Below are positions 40,558 to 49,623 of a stretch of DNA of 64,000 nucleotides, piece by piece. The DNA is taken from the NCBI RefSeq assembly GCF_904848665.1, contig NZ_CAJHCQ010000002.1, forward strand, positions 124,001-188,000, given 5' to 3'. The stretch's first letter is position 1, and the number at the start of each line of letters is the position of its first letter. The notes beneath the pieces were generated by a model. It had not been told where the DNA came from and ran no database searches. It worked only from the letters and a program-made list of their open reading frames with translations. The DNA comes from Paraburkholderia hiiakae. GTDB lineage: Bacteria; Pseudomonadota; Gammaproteobacteria; Burkholderiales; Burkholderiaceae. The translations under genes and the position numbers were made by a program.

Positions 40558-41979
40558 ATGCAGATCATCGACAAGATCTATATCGACGGCGCGTTCGTCA
40601 CCCCTCACGGCGAGGAGTACTTCGACCTCTTCAACCCCGCGACCGAGGCCGTGATTGGCCGCGTGCGTCTGGCCGATGCGGCGGATGCGGATGCGGCCGT
40701 CGCCGCCGCGAAACGCGCGTTCCCGGCGTTCTCGCGCACCACGAAGGCGCAGCGCATCGAGATGCTCATGGCGCTCTACGAGGCCGTCGTCGCGCGCGAA
40801 GACGCGCTTTTCGACGCGATCGTGGAAGAGTACGGCGCACCGGTCTCGCGCGGCCGCTGGATGGCGCAGCACGCCTCCAGCGTGCTGAGCGATGCCGCGA
40901 AGACGCTGGAAAACTATGCGTTCACGCGGCGCGCGGGCACAGCCGAGGTCACCATGCAGCCGCTGGGCGTCGCCGGGCTGATTACACCCTGGAACAGCGA
41001 CGCGGGCTTTATCTGCGGCAAGCTCGCGGCCGCGCTCGCCGCGGGCTGCACGGCCGTCATCAAGCCGAGCGAGATGAGCGCGATCCAGACGCGCATCGTG
41101 ACCGAGGCGCTGCATTCGGCGGGCCTGCCCGCGGGCCTCTTCAACATCGTCACGGGCCGTGGCGACACCGTGGGCGCGCGCATCGCCGAGCATCCCGACG
41201 TCGCCAAGATTTCGTTTACGGGCTCGACTGCGGTCGGCAAGACGATCCTGCGCACGGCAGCCGAAACGCTCAAGCGCGTGACGCTCGAACTGGGCGGCAA
41301 GTCGCCGGTCATCGTGCTGGACGACGCGAATTTCGACGAAGCCGTGCCGCTCGCGCTGCAGGCCGGCTTCATGAACAGTGGACAGGCGTGCATTGCGGGC
41401 ACGCGCATTCTGGTGCCGCAGTCGCGGCTCGTCGAGTTCGAAGCGAGCGTCGCGAAGGCCGTGGCGCAGATTCAATCGGGCGATCCGCGCGACACGCACA
41501 CGAGCGTCGGCCCGATGGTGAGTCAGAAGCAATGGGAGCGCGTGCAGCGGTATATCCGCATCGGCATCGACGAAGGCGCACATCTGATTGCGGGTGGCGC
41601 GGGGCGGCCCGAGGGCATCGAATCGGGATGGTTCGTACGTCCCACCGTGTTCAGCGGCGTGACGAACGACATGACCATCGCGCGTGAGGAGATTTTCGGG
41701 CCGGTGCTTTCGATCATCGCGTATCGCGACACCGAACACGCCATCGAGATCGCAAACGATACGCCGTATGGCCTGCAAGCCTATGTGCTTTCGCCCGATA
41801 TCGAGCGCGCGCGCCGCGTGGCCGCGCAGATCGAAGCCGGCCGCGTGCTCGTCAACACGCTCACGCATGAACCGGCCGCGCCGTTCGGCGGCTTCAAGCA
41901 ATCGGGAATCGGGCGCGAGTACGGCACCTTCGGGATCGAAGCGTTTCTGGAGCCGAAGTCCACGCTCGGCGTGTTTTGA
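40558..41979 (+). CDS. NAD(P)-dependent aldehyde dehydrogenase
   Basis: 473 residues from ATG at 40558 (GGAG upstream). ALDH superfamily: cofactor motif FTGSTAVGKTIL near residue 224, catalytic Glu in VTLELGGKSP (about residue 245), catalytic Cys in MNSGQACIAGTR (about residue 280), and EEIFGPVLSI. Oxidises an unknown aldehyde to acid. Controlled most likely by the divergent LysR. Followed by a strong bidirectional terminator shared with the chemoreceptor gene. Confidence 0.93.
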   Translation: MQIIDKIYIDGAFVTPHGEEYFDLFNPATEAVIGRVRLADAADADAAVAAAKRAFPAFSRTTKAQRIEMLMALYEAVVAREDALFDAIVEEYGAPVSRGRWMAQHASSVLSDAAKTLENYAFTRRAGTAEVTMQPLGVAGLITPWNSDAGFICGKLAAALAAGCTAVIKPSEMSAIQTRIVTEALHSAGLPAGLFNIVTGRGDTVGARIAEHPDVAKISFTGSTAVGKTILRTAAETLKRVTLELGGKSPVIVLDDANFDEAVPLALQAGFMNSGQACIAGTRILVPQSRLVEFEASVAKAVAQIQSGDPRDTHTSVGPMVSQKQWERVQRYIRIGIDEGAHLIAGGAGRPEGIESGWFVRPTVFSGVTNDMTIAREEIFGPVLSIIAYRDTEHAIEIANDTPYGLQAYVLSPDIERARRVAAQIEAGRVLVNTLTHEPAAPFGGFKQSGIGREYGTFGIEAFLEPKSTLGVF

Positions 41980-42004
41980 TGCGCCGCTAGCCGCGCAAAA
42001 TGGC

Positions 42005-42038
42005 AAACGCCCCGGTTGCGCTGCTAACCGGGGCGTTT
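42005..42038. terminator. Bidirectional terminator
   Basis: Perfect 13-bp arms AAACGCCCCGGTT (42005-42017) and AACCGGGGCGTTT (42026-42038) with an 8-nt loop. A- and T-ended arms let it act in both directions between the convergent aldehyde dehydrogenase and chemoreceptor genes. Confidence 0.85.
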
Positions 42039-42062
42039 GAACTGCGCTTGAGGCGCTCTACA

Positions 42063-43796
42063 TCAGAAGGTCTGCCAGTCGTCGTTGGACGTGGCCGTTG
42101 CCGGCTCGCGGCGATCCGCCTTCGGAGCGCTCGCAGAGGCGGCACGCACGGGCGCGGGCCTCGATGGCGCGGCACGCTTGACCGTTGCGCTCGCAACTAT
42201 CTTCGTTGTCGGTGCGATGCTCGCCGTTGCAGCACGCCCAGCCGCGCCGATGTTGAACATCGATACCAGCTCGCGCAACGCCGCCGCCTGCGAGGACATC
42301 GACTGCGCCGCCGCCGAAGCTTCCTCGACTAGCGCCGCATTCTGCTGCGTGACCTCGTCCATCTGCGTGACGGCCTGGTTGACCTGCTCGATGCCGGTGC
42401 GCTGCTCGCCCGATGCGGCCGAAATCTCGTTCATGAGGTCGGCAACACGCTTGACCGATTGCACGATCTCGCCCATCGTGCGGCCCGCGTCGTCCACGAG
42501 CGCCGTGCCGTTGTTCACGCGCTCGACCGATACGCTAATGAGTTCCTTGATTTCGCGCGCCGCCGTCGCGCTGCGCTGTGCGAGCGTGCGCACCTCGCCC
42601 GCCACGACCGCGAAGCCGCGGCCCTGCTCGCCGGCTCGCGCCGCTTCCACAGCCGCGTTGAGCGCGAGGATGTTGGTCTGGAACGCAATGCCTTCGATCA
42701 CCGAGATGATCTGCGCGACCTGTTCGGAGCTGTTCGCGATATCGCGCATGGTATCGACCACACGGCCCACCACTTCGCCGCCGCGCGTGGCCGTTTGCGA
42801 GGCCTGGCCCGCCAGCGTGTTGCCCTGCGTCGCGTTATCGGCGTTCTGCTTGACCGTTGCCGTGAGCTCTTCCATGCTCGCCGCCGTTTCTTCGAGCGAA
42901 GCGGCCTGCTCTTCGGTGCGCTGGCTCAGGTCGGTGTTGCCCGCCGCGATCTGCGCGGAAGCCGTCGCGATGCCTTCGCTGCCGGTGCGCACACGGCCCA
43001 CCAGGTCGACGAGCCGCTCGTTCATGTGACGCAGCGCGCCGAGCAACTGGGCCGCCTCGTCGCTGCCGTCCACTTCGATGCGCGCGGTCAGGTCGCCACG
43101 CGCCACGGTTTCGGCCACATCCACGGCCCGCGCGATCGGGCCCGTAATCGAACGCGTGATGAAGAGCGCAATCGTGGCGCCGAAGCCAATGGCGAGCACG
43201 AGCAGCGCGATGGTCCAGGCGAACGCGCTGTGGTACGCCGCCTTCGCCATGGCGACTTCGGCGGTCGAGCCGTTGTGATTGAGGGTCACGTCCTGGTTGA
43301 TGAGGTCCATCAAGGCCTGGAACGACTTCGCCGATGCGGTCGAAACCGCTGCGCGGGCATCGGCCGATCCGCCGTCGGCAGACATGACGAGGGCCTCGAT
43401 CTTCTTGTCGTCATCCAGATACTGCGACCACGCGGTGCCGATCGAATCGGCCACACGGTGCTCTTCGGCCGAGGAAACCAGCTTCGAATAGCCGTCGAAG
43501 GTCGTGCCGAACTGGCCGATCATCTGCGAGTGCTGATCGTGCAGCGTAGCCTTCTCGCTGGCGTCGCTTGCGATCAGCATGCGCAGCGACGTGCGGCGTA
43601 CGTCCTGCGCTTGATTGCGCAAATTGCCGAGCGTCTCGACACTAGGCAGCCAGTTCGCGCCGATTTCCTGGGTGCCGTCGAATATGCGCGACGCCTGAAG
43701 GAGCCCGATCCCGCCCACTGCGCCGAGCAGGAGCAACACAATGGCAAAGCCCGCGCCGAGACGCGGGCCGATTTTGATTCTGGTAAGGAATGACAT
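42063..43796 (-). CDS. Methyl-accepting chemotaxis protein with CheR-docking tail
   Basis: 577 residues from ATG at 43796. TM1 about residues 11-33, a four-helix-bundle-type ligand domain to about residue 190, TM2 about residues 191-213 (TIALLVLAIGFGATIALFITR), HAMP (ITGPIARAVDVAETVARGDL), then methylation helices and the signalling tip EGIAFQTNILALNAAVEAARAG (split family hairpin). Ala/Pro-rich linker and a C-terminal DDWQTF, matching the xWxxF pentapeptide that tethers CheR/CheB in E. coli Tar/Tsr. Ligand unknown. Not near other chemotaxis genes here. Confidence 0.94.
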   Translation of the reverse strand: MSFLTRIKIGPRLGAGFAIVLLLLGAVGGIGLLQASRIFDGTQEIGANWLPSVETLGNLRNQAQDVRRTSLRMLIASDASEKATLHDQHSQMIGQFGTTFDGYSKLVSSAEEHRVADSIGTAWSQYLDDDKKIEALVMSADGGSADARAAVSTASAKSFQALMDLINQDVTLNHNGSTAEVAMAKAAYHSAFAWTIALLVLAIGFGATIALFITRSITGPIARAVDVAETVARGDLTARIEVDGSDEAAQLLGALRHMNERLVDLVGRVRTGSEGIATASAQIAAGNTDLSQRTEEQAASLEETAASMEELTATVKQNADNATQGNTLAGQASQTATRGGEVVGRVVDTMRDIANSSEQVAQIISVIEGIAFQTNILALNAAVEAARAGEQGRGFAVVAGEVRTLAQRSATAAREIKELISVSVERVNNGTALVDDAGRTMGEIVQSVKRVADLMNEISAASGEQRTGIEQVNQAVTQMDEVTQQNAALVEEASAAAQSMSSQAAALRELVSMFNIGAAGRAATASIAPTTKIVASATVKRAAPSRPAPVRAASASAPKADRREPATATSNDDWQTF

Positions 43797-43946
43797 GGGG
43801 ACGCCGTAGTGAGAGGTCACTTGTATTGACGACCACGACGCCAAAAAATTAAGTCAATGTTGCAAATATAACAACACGTAAGGAAAGCACGCGCTGGTCG
43901 AACGATCGGTCTCTTCTCATATGATTAGGATGACATATCAATTGAA

Positions 43947-44846
43947 TCAGCTATGCGCCACGCAAACTCCGACCTGCGCGATCGCCGCATCGCGCTGCGC
44001 CGAACTCGCGCGCGTCGCGCCCGTGAGATACGTCGTGACGAGGATAGGTGCGCGCCCGGTGGGCCAGACAATTGCCACATCGTTCGCCGTGCCCCGGTCG
44101 CCCGTGCCGGTCTTGTCGCCCACGCGCCAGTCCTTCGGCAAGCCCGCGCGCAAACGCGCGTCGCCCGTCTTGTTGGCGACCAGCCATGCAATGAGCTGCT
44201 CGCGCGAAGCCGCGGAAAGACGCTCGCCCAGCAGCAATTCGCGCAGGTTGCCGACCATGGCGGCGGGCGTGGTCGTATCGCGCGGGTCGCCCGGTATCGC
44301 TTCGTTGAGCGTGGTTTCGTTGCGGTCGAGGCGCGTGACCGGGTCGCCAAGGCTGCGCGCGAAGGCCGTAATCGCGGCCGGACCGCCGATGCTCTCCAGC
44401 AGCAGGTTCGCCGCCGTGTTGTCGCTGCGCGTGAGCGCGGCTTCGCACAGCTCGGCGACCGTCATGCCCTCGCCGCCCGCGCGCGGGCCGCTCACCGGTG
44501 AATACGACACGACTTGTGCATGCGCATACACGACCTTGCGCGCAAGGTCTTCCTTGCCATGATCCTTGCGCGTCAACACGGCCGATGCGAGCAACACCTT
44601 GAACGTGCTGCACATCGGGAAACGCTCGTGCAGGCGCCAGCCGCGCACGTGCCCGCTCGCCGTATCGAGTATCGACACGCCGAGCCGGCCGCCCACCTGC
44701 GCCTCGATGGCGGCAAGCTGCTTTTCCAGCGTGCCCGCTTGCGGCGGCTTCGCCGCGCTCGCGGCCGTCGCGCCGAACGCCTGAGATGCAACGCCAGCTA
44801 TCGCACCGCCTAATACCGTCATCGTGAATCTACGTCGTGTGATCAT
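43947..44846 (-). CDS. Class A beta-lactamase (PenA-like), probable Tat substrate
   Basis: 299 residues from ATG at 44846. Signal TRRRFTMTVLGGAIAGVASQAFGA has a twin-arginine look. Class A motifs all present: MCSTFK (catalytic Ser and Lys, with Cys before Ser as in burkholderial PenA), RSDNTAANLL (SDN), RNETTLNEA (omega-loop Glu) and DKTGTGD (KTG). Hydrolyses beta-lactams in the periplasm; spectrum cannot be read from sequence. Divergent from an AmpR/PenR-like LysR gene, the standard inducible arrangement. Confidence 0.95.
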   Translation of the reverse strand: MITRRRFTMTVLGGAIAGVASQAFGATAASAAKPPQAGTLEKQLAAIEAQVGGRLGVSILDTASGHVRGWRLHERFPMCSTFKVLLASAVLTRKDHGKEDLARKVVYAHAQVVSYSPVSGPRAGGEGMTVAELCEAALTRSDNTAANLLLESIGGPAAITAFARSLGDPVTRLDRNETTLNEAIPGDPRDTTTPAAMVGNLRELLLGERLSAASREQLIAWLVANKTGDARLRAGLPKDWRVGDKTGTGDRGTANDVAIVWPTGRAPILVTTYLTGATRASSAQRDAAIAQVGVCVAHS

Positions 44847-44903
44847 GGCTTCTCCCTGAAGAGCCGCCACTATCGCGTGTTCTCCGTGAAGTGACAAACG
44901 ATG

Positions 44904-44934
44904 ATAAATTGCGCCACGCCCCAGAAAAACTTAT
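44904..44934. promoter_or_regulatory. Imperfect AT-rich inverted repeat in the beta-lactamase/LysR intergenic region
   Basis: ATAAATT (44904-44910) and AACTTAT (44928-44934) form arms with one mismatch, centred between the divergent genes. A LysR-type regulator site of this general kind is expected here; the exact assignment is tentative. Confidence 0.4.
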
Positions 44935-44943
44935 GGCTCGATC

Positions 44944-45822
44944 ATGCGACCGCATCTGCCCCTCAATGCCTTGCGCGCCTTCGAATCGTCGGCGCGTCAC
45001 TTAAGTTTCACGCGCGCGGCGAGCGAGCTGAACGTGACCCAGGCGGCCGTGAGCCAGCAGGTCCGCATGCTGGAGGAGCGGCTTGGCGCGACGCTCTTCA
45101 AGCGCCTGCCGCGCGGTCTTGCGATCACCGACGAAGGGCTCGCGCTGCGCCCCGTGCTCACCGACGCATTCGATCGCATCGAAGCCGTGTTGCGGCAGTT
45201 CGAGGGCGGCCACTTTCACGAGGTGCTGACCGTGGGCGCCGTGGGGACTTTCGCAGTGGGATGGCTGATGCCGCGCCTGAAGTCGTTTCACGACGCGCAT
45301 CCGTTCGTCGAGCTGCGCATCATGACGAACAACAATCTCGTCGATCTGGCGGGCGAAGGACTCGACTTCGCCATTCGGTTCGGCGACGGCACCTGGCCCG
45401 GTTCGCGCGCCGCGAAGCTATTCGACGCGCCGCTCGCCGCACTCTGCGCGCCCGATATCGCGCAACGCCTGCATAGGCCCGCCGATCTCGCCAACGAAAA
45501 GCTGCTGCGCTCGTATCGCGCCGACGACTGGACGCTCTGGTTCGAAGCCGCCGGGCTCGCGCCGCGTCCGGTGCGCGGGCCCGTGTTCGATTCGTCGCGG
45601 CTCATGGTGGAAGCGGCGATGCAGGGCGCGGGCATCGCGCTCGCCCCGGTTTCGATGTTCGAGCGCGATCTCGCGGCGGGCAGGCTCGTGCGGCCCTTCG
45701 ATATCGAGGTGCAAGCGGGCAGCTACTGGCTCACGTCGCAGAAGGGGAAAACGGCGACGTCCGCCATGCGCGCGTTCAATCAATGGATCGTGAAGGAGGC
45801 CGGTAGCGGCGAGAACGCGTGA
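44944..45822 (+). CDS. LysR-family beta-lactamase regulator (PenR/AmpR-like)
   Basis: 292 residues. Begins MRPHLPLNALRAFESSARHLSFTRAASELNVTQAAVSQQVRMLEER (HTH; shown in two familiar halves), very like AmpR. Effector domain includes LTVGAVGTFAVGWLMPRLKSF and the AmpR-type FGDGTWPGS. In AmpR systems the regulator senses muropeptides and activates the divergent beta-lactamase gene. 97 bp separate the two start codons. Convergent with the DUF523 gene. Confidence 0.93.
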   Translation: MRPHLPLNALRAFESSARHLSFTRAASELNVTQAAVSQQVRMLEERLGATLFKRLPRGLAITDEGLALRPVLTDAFDRIEAVLRQFEGGHFHEVLTVGAVGTFAVGWLMPRLKSFHDAHPFVELRIMTNNNLVDLAGEGLDFAIRFGDGTWPGSRAAKLFDAPLAALCAPDIAQRLHRPADLANEKLLRSYRADDWTLWFEAAGLAPRPVRGPVFDSSRLMVEAAMQGAGIALAPVSMFERDLAAGRLVRPFDIEVQAGSYWLTSQKGKTATSAMRAFNQWIVKEAGSGENA

Positions 45823-45830
45823 ATGTTGCG

Positions 45831-46328
45831 TTACGCGCCGGCTTGCAAGAGCCGCGCATGAAGCGCATCGATTTCCGTCTCCGCGAAAACCTCGATGCCG
45901 TGCTGGCGCAGCAACGCAGTCGTCACACCCGCGCCCGCATGTTTGCGGCCCGCAAAGCTGCCATCGTAAATGGCACGGCTACCGCATGAAGGACTGCCGT
46001 CCACGAGCAATGCGAAGCGGCAGTCGTGCGCGAGCGCGAGTTCGAGCGCCACGTGCGCGCCCCCCACGAACTGCGAGGTAACGTCCTCGCCGCGCACGTC
46101 GATCACGCGCGCGCTCCCCTCCAGCACGGTGGCACCTGAGGCGGCATCCGCGATCTCCGCAGGCGGCCTGGGCACGCCGAACCCGCCAGCCACTTCAGGG
46201 CAGACCGGCACGAGGCGCCCCTCACGCTGCCACTGCTCGATCAGTGCATGCGCAACGGTTTTTGCCGAGCCGTTGTAACGAACCGGACGGCCAAGCAGAC
46301 AAGCGCTAACGAGTATTCGGTGGAGCAT
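45831..46328 (-). CDS. DUF523 family protein
   Basis: 165 residues. Signature MLHRILVSACLLGRPVRYNG, CPEVAGGFGVPRPPAEI and LLVDGSPSCGSRAIYDGSF. Conserved Cys residues (SACLLG, CPEV, SPSCG) suggest metal or cluster binding. The family often appears fused to or near DUF1722; function unknown. Ends 8 bp from the PenR-like stop on the opposite strand. Confidence 0.9.
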   Translation of the reverse strand: MLHRILVSACLLGRPVRYNGSAKTVAHALIEQWQREGRLVPVCPEVAGGFGVPRPPAEIADAASGATVLEGSARVIDVRGEDVTSQFVGGAHVALELALAHDCRFALLVDGSPSCGSRAIYDGSFAGRKHAGAGVTTALLRQHGIEVFAETEIDALHARLLQAGA

Positions 46329-46387
46329 GCGGGATACGTTCAGATTGCACGAATCCTTCGCATTTTACGCGCCGAAGTCGTGCAACA

Positions 46388-48409
46388 TCACAGCGTCATC
46401 GCCAGCCGCGCGGCTTGATCGATCGCGCGCAGCGCGTCCAGTTCGGCCGCGACATCGGCGCCGCCGATCACCTTCGGTTGTGCGCCGCGCGCGACGAGTT
46501 CATCGTAGAGCGTGCGGTTCGAATGCTGCCCCGCGCACAACACGACATGATCCACGGCGAGCACATGCGGCTTGCCATCCACGCGATAGTGCAGGCCTTC
46601 GTCGTCGATCGCATCGTACGCCACGCCCGAGGTCATCATCACGTTCGCCTGGCGCATGCGTGCCTTCAGGATCCATCCCGTCGATTTACCGAGCCCCTTG
46701 CCGAGCGGCTGCGCCTTACGCTGGAACATATGGACACTGCGGCGCGGCGCGCCATGAGCGTCGACACGCGTCAGGCCGCCCGCATTCGCATTCGCGGGAT
46801 CGACACCCCATGCGCGGAAAAACACCCCACGGTCCAGCGCTTCCTGCGCGTCGCCCAACAGATACTCGGCCACGTCGAAGCCGATGCCGCCCGCGCCGAT
46901 GATCGCGACACGCGCGCCCACTTCGACCTTGCCCGTGAGCACGTCGATATACGACACCGCCTTCGGATGATCGACGCCAACGATATCGGGCACGCGCGGC
47001 GTGACGCCCGTGGCGATGACGACCTCGTCAAACGTCTCGCTTGCGAGTGCTTGCGCAGTGGGCGCATGTCCAAGCCGCACCGCTACGCCGAGACGCTCTA
47101 ACCGCACCTCGAAATAACGCAGCATCTCGTGAAACTCGGCTTTGCCGGGCACGACCTTCGCAAGATTCAACTGGCCCCCCAGCCGCGCATGGGCTTCGAA
47201 CAACGTCAGCTGATGGCCGCGCTCAGCCGCGTTGAGCGCGAACGCCATACCCGCCGGTCCGCCGCCCACGACCGCAATGCGTTTGGGCTGCTTGGCCTTG
47301 CCTGCCGCGAATTCGATCTCGCGCCCGGCGCGCGGATTGACGAGGCACGTCGCGGTGCGTTCCGTGAAGATGCGGTCGAGGCACGCCTGATTGCAGCCGA
47401 TGCAGGTGTTGATTTCGTCGGCCATACCCAGCCGGGTCTTCTTCGCGAAGTCCGGGTCGGCGAGCAGCGGGCGCGCCATCGAAACGAGATCGGCTACGCC
47501 GGAGGCGATCAGTTCTTCGGCAACTTCGGGCATGTTGATGCGGTTCGACGCCATCACCGGAATCGATACCGCCTCTTTGACGTTGCGAATCGCGTCGCGC
47601 CACGCCGCGCGCGGCACGCACGCCGCGATGGTCGGCACGGCCGACTCGTGCCAGCCCACGCCCGTGTTGATGAGATCCGCGCCGGCCGCTTCGATCTCCT
47701 TGGCGAACGCCGCGGTTTCGGCGCCGCTCATGCCGCCTTCCACGAGGTCGATGGAGGAGATACGGTAGATCAGCATGGGCTCGCGGCCCATTTCCGCGCG
47801 CACGGCGCGCACGATATCGAGCGCAAAGCGGATGCGGCCTGCGAAGCTGCCGCCGAATTCGTCGTCGCGCGCGTTGGTGAGCGCGGCCGTGAACTCGTTG
47901 ATGAGATAGCCTTCCGAGCCCATGATCTCCACGCCATCGTAGCCGGCCTGAACCGCTAACGCCGCCGTGCAGGCGAAATCGGCGATGGTGGCGCGCACCT
48001 CCTGCGTGCTGAGCGCGCGCGGCGCGTATGCGTTGATTCTTGCCTTGGCGGCCGTGGGGCCCACACACTCGGGCACTTTCGCATAACGGCCCGCGTGCAG
48101 AATCTGCAGCACGATCTTTCCTCCTGCTTCATGAACCGCGCGGGTCACAACGCGATGCTCGTCGAGCTGCTCCGCGCGATTGAACAGCGGGCCGCCCGGC
48201 TCCATCACGCCTTCGGGATTCGGCGCGAACCCGCCACTCAGGATCAGGCCGATCTCCCCGGCTGCGCGCGCCGCATAGAACGCGGCGAGACGCTCGTGCG
48301 GACGATCGAGCGTTTCGAGCCGCGTGTGCATCGCACCCATCACCATGCGGTTGGGGAGCAGCGTCGCGCCAACGCGAAGCGGGGTCAAAAGCCGGTCGAA
48401 GGTCGCCAT
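46388..48409 (-). CDS. fadH: NADPH-dependent 2,4-dienoyl-CoA reductase-like flavoprotein
   Basis: 673 residues from ATG at 48409; E. coli FadH is 672. N-terminal OYE-like FMN barrel (LLTPLRVGATLLPNRMVMGAMHT; GYDGVEIMGSEGYLINEF with active-site Tyr). 4Fe-4S motif CIGCNQACLDRIFTERTATC (C-x2-C-x3-C-x11-C) near residue 335. Then FAD domain RIAVVGGGPAGMAFALNAAERG and NAD(P) domain VAIIGAGGIGFDVAEYLLG. Role: reduction of 2,4-dienoyl-CoA in unsaturated fatty-acid oxidation, or of a related enoate. Divergent from a MarR gene with a palindrome between. Confidence 0.92.
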   Translation of the reverse strand: MATFDRLLTPLRVGATLLPNRMVMGAMHTRLETLDRPHERLAAFYAARAAGEIGLILSGGFAPNPEGVMEPGGPLFNRAEQLDEHRVVTRAVHEAGGKIVLQILHAGRYAKVPECVGPTAAKARINAYAPRALSTQEVRATIADFACTAALAVQAGYDGVEIMGSEGYLINEFTAALTNARDDEFGGSFAGRIRFALDIVRAVRAEMGREPMLIYRISSIDLVEGGMSGAETAAFAKEIEAAGADLINTGVGWHESAVPTIAACVPRAAWRDAIRNVKEAVSIPVMASNRINMPEVAEELIASGVADLVSMARPLLADPDFAKKTRLGMADEINTCIGCNQACLDRIFTERTATCLVNPRAGREIEFAAGKAKQPKRIAVVGGGPAGMAFALNAAERGHQLTLFEAHARLGGQLNLAKVVPGKAEFHEMLRYFEVRLERLGVAVRLGHAPTAQALASETFDEVVIATGVTPRVPDIVGVDHPKAVSYIDVLTGKVEVGARVAIIGAGGIGFDVAEYLLGDAQEALDRGVFFRAWGVDPANANAGGLTRVDAHGAPRRSVHMFQRKAQPLGKGLGKSTGWILKARMRQANVMMTSGVAYDAIDDEGLHYRVDGKPHVLAVDHVVLCAGQHSNRTLYDELVARGAQPKVIGGADVAAELDALRAIDQAARLAMTL

Positions 48410-48471
48410 GGGGTTGTCTCTTGATATTCTCGTGCGTCGTTTCACGACTCTAGGCGAGCCACCTAATTGCG

Positions 48472-48493
48472 TCAATATCATGATATATATTGA
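48472..48493. promoter_or_regulatory. 22-bp palindrome between fadH-like and marR genes
   Basis: Arms TCAATAT (48472-48478) and ATATTGA (48487-48493) around an AT-rich centre. It has the size and symmetry of a MarR operator, lying 62 bp upstream of the reductase and 114 bp upstream of marR. Confidence 0.55.
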
Positions 48494-48607
48494 TGGCGCG
48501 AGGAGGGGTAATGCCCAAATGGACGGCGCACCCACTTCCCGTCACTATTTTCGTATCAGGTATTTGTCTCATTGCCTGCGCGCTAGCGCGGGGACCGAAA
48601 GGCCCAC

Positions 48608-49102
48608 ATGACCCAGAACGACCCGTCGTACGACCAATCCGTCTCGTCCATTCACAACCGGTTGTTCTTCCGGCTGTTCCAGGCAGGCAACACGCTAGAC
48701 CGGCAGACGGCCAAGGCGCTCGGCATCACCACCGTGCAGTGGTCGGTGCTGGGCGCGCTCTCGCGCCCGCAGGTAGCGCAGGGCATGTCGTTTTCCGAGC
48801 TGGCCGACTATCTCGTGGTGAGCCGCCAGAGTCTCGACGGCGTACTCAAGCGTCTGGAGCGCGACGAGCACGTGCTGCGTGTAGCCGACACCGTGGACCG
48901 GCGCGCGAAAAAAGTCGTGCTCACCAAGCAAGGCAAAGTGTTCTGGGAGAGTCTGCAGCCGAAGATCTACGAGTTCTATCGCCAGGCGCTCGCGAGCTTT
49001 CGCTTCGACGACAAGGTTTCGCTCGTGCATTTCCTGAATCAGCTGAACAAGGGCCTGGACGAGATCGATCTGGGCGAACAGGCGCAGCGCGAGCCGGAGT
49101 GA
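48608..49102 (+). CDS. MarR-family transcription regulator
   Basis: 164 residues. Winged helix: TTVQWSVLGALSRPQ, MSFSELADYLVVSRQSLDGVLKRLERD and wing VADTVDRRAKKVVLTKQGK. Divergent from the FadH-like gene, which it likely represses until a ligand (perhaps an acyl-CoA or aromatic acid) binds. Start ATG at 48608. Confidence 0.93.
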   Translation: MTQNDPSYDQSVSSIHNRLFFRLFQAGNTLDRQTAKALGITTVQWSVLGALSRPQVAQGMSFSELADYLVVSRQSLDGVLKRLERDEHVLRVADTVDRRAKKVVLTKQGKVFWESLQPKIYEFYRQALASFRFDDKVSLVHFLNQLNKGLDEIDLGEQAQREPE

Positions 49103-49344
49103 ATGCACCCTCGCGCTTTCATATCGTGCAATGCGCGCCCGGTGTGTGCAAATTGCGCATTTCCGAATGCGGGCCAGCAATTGCACATGGAAGGACACCT
49201 TCTCTTATCGTGAAAGACATCACGTAAGCCATTGAACAACAAGGAAATTGCAGCGCCGCAAAGCGGCAGGGAAGTCGTCTGTCACTGAGATAGACTGAAT
49301 CCAACGACGCTTCTTATTCGCTTGTTATTCAATGGAGACTCATC

Positions 49345-49569
49345 ATGGACGTGTATATCGAACCGTTACCGAGGGGCCAGTGGGGGCCAATCGATGGCTA
49401 CGCCCTGGAATTCGCGGACGGCACCAAGTTCGCCGACAACATCTTTCGCTCGGAGCTTCTCGCGATCAGCGAGATCGTCCTGCGGGGCTATAAGCCGCTG
49501 CTGGCCAACGTCCGCATTACGGACAAGCACGCCAACGCGCATTGGAAGCGCCCCGAAGCTTCGCGCTGA
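49345..49569 (+). CDS. Small conserved-looking protein (74 aa), unknown
   Basis: ATG at 49345. 74 residues with a compact alpha/beta look: MDVYIEPLPRGQWGPIDGYA, LEFADGTKFADNIFRSELLA, ISEIVLRGYKPLLANVRITD. No signal, membrane segment or Cys. Followed by a hairpin terminator, which supports expression. Function unknown. Confidence 0.65.
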   Translation: MDVYIEPLPRGQWGPIDGYALEFADGTKFADNIFRSELLAISEIVLRGYKPLLANVRITDKHANAHWKRPEASR

Positions 49570-49577
49570 CGCGCGCC

Positions 49578-49606
49578 AGCTCGACGGCGATGTTGACCGT
49601 CGAGCT
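49578..49606. terminator. Putative terminator between convergent genes
   Basis: Perfect 10-bp arms AGCTCGACGG and CCGTCGAGCT with a 9-nt loop, 9 bp after the stop of the 74-residue gene and 18 bp before the stop of the metallo-hydrolase. The T-tract is poor. Confidence 0.6.
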
Positions 49607-49623
49607 GTCTGCCCTCTCCCTTG

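Noticed and set aside
40519..42006. 495-codon minus-strand frame opposite the aldehyde dehydrogenase
   Set aside because: Arg/His/Asp-rich antisense translation with no domain; plus strand has complete ALDH active-site motifs.
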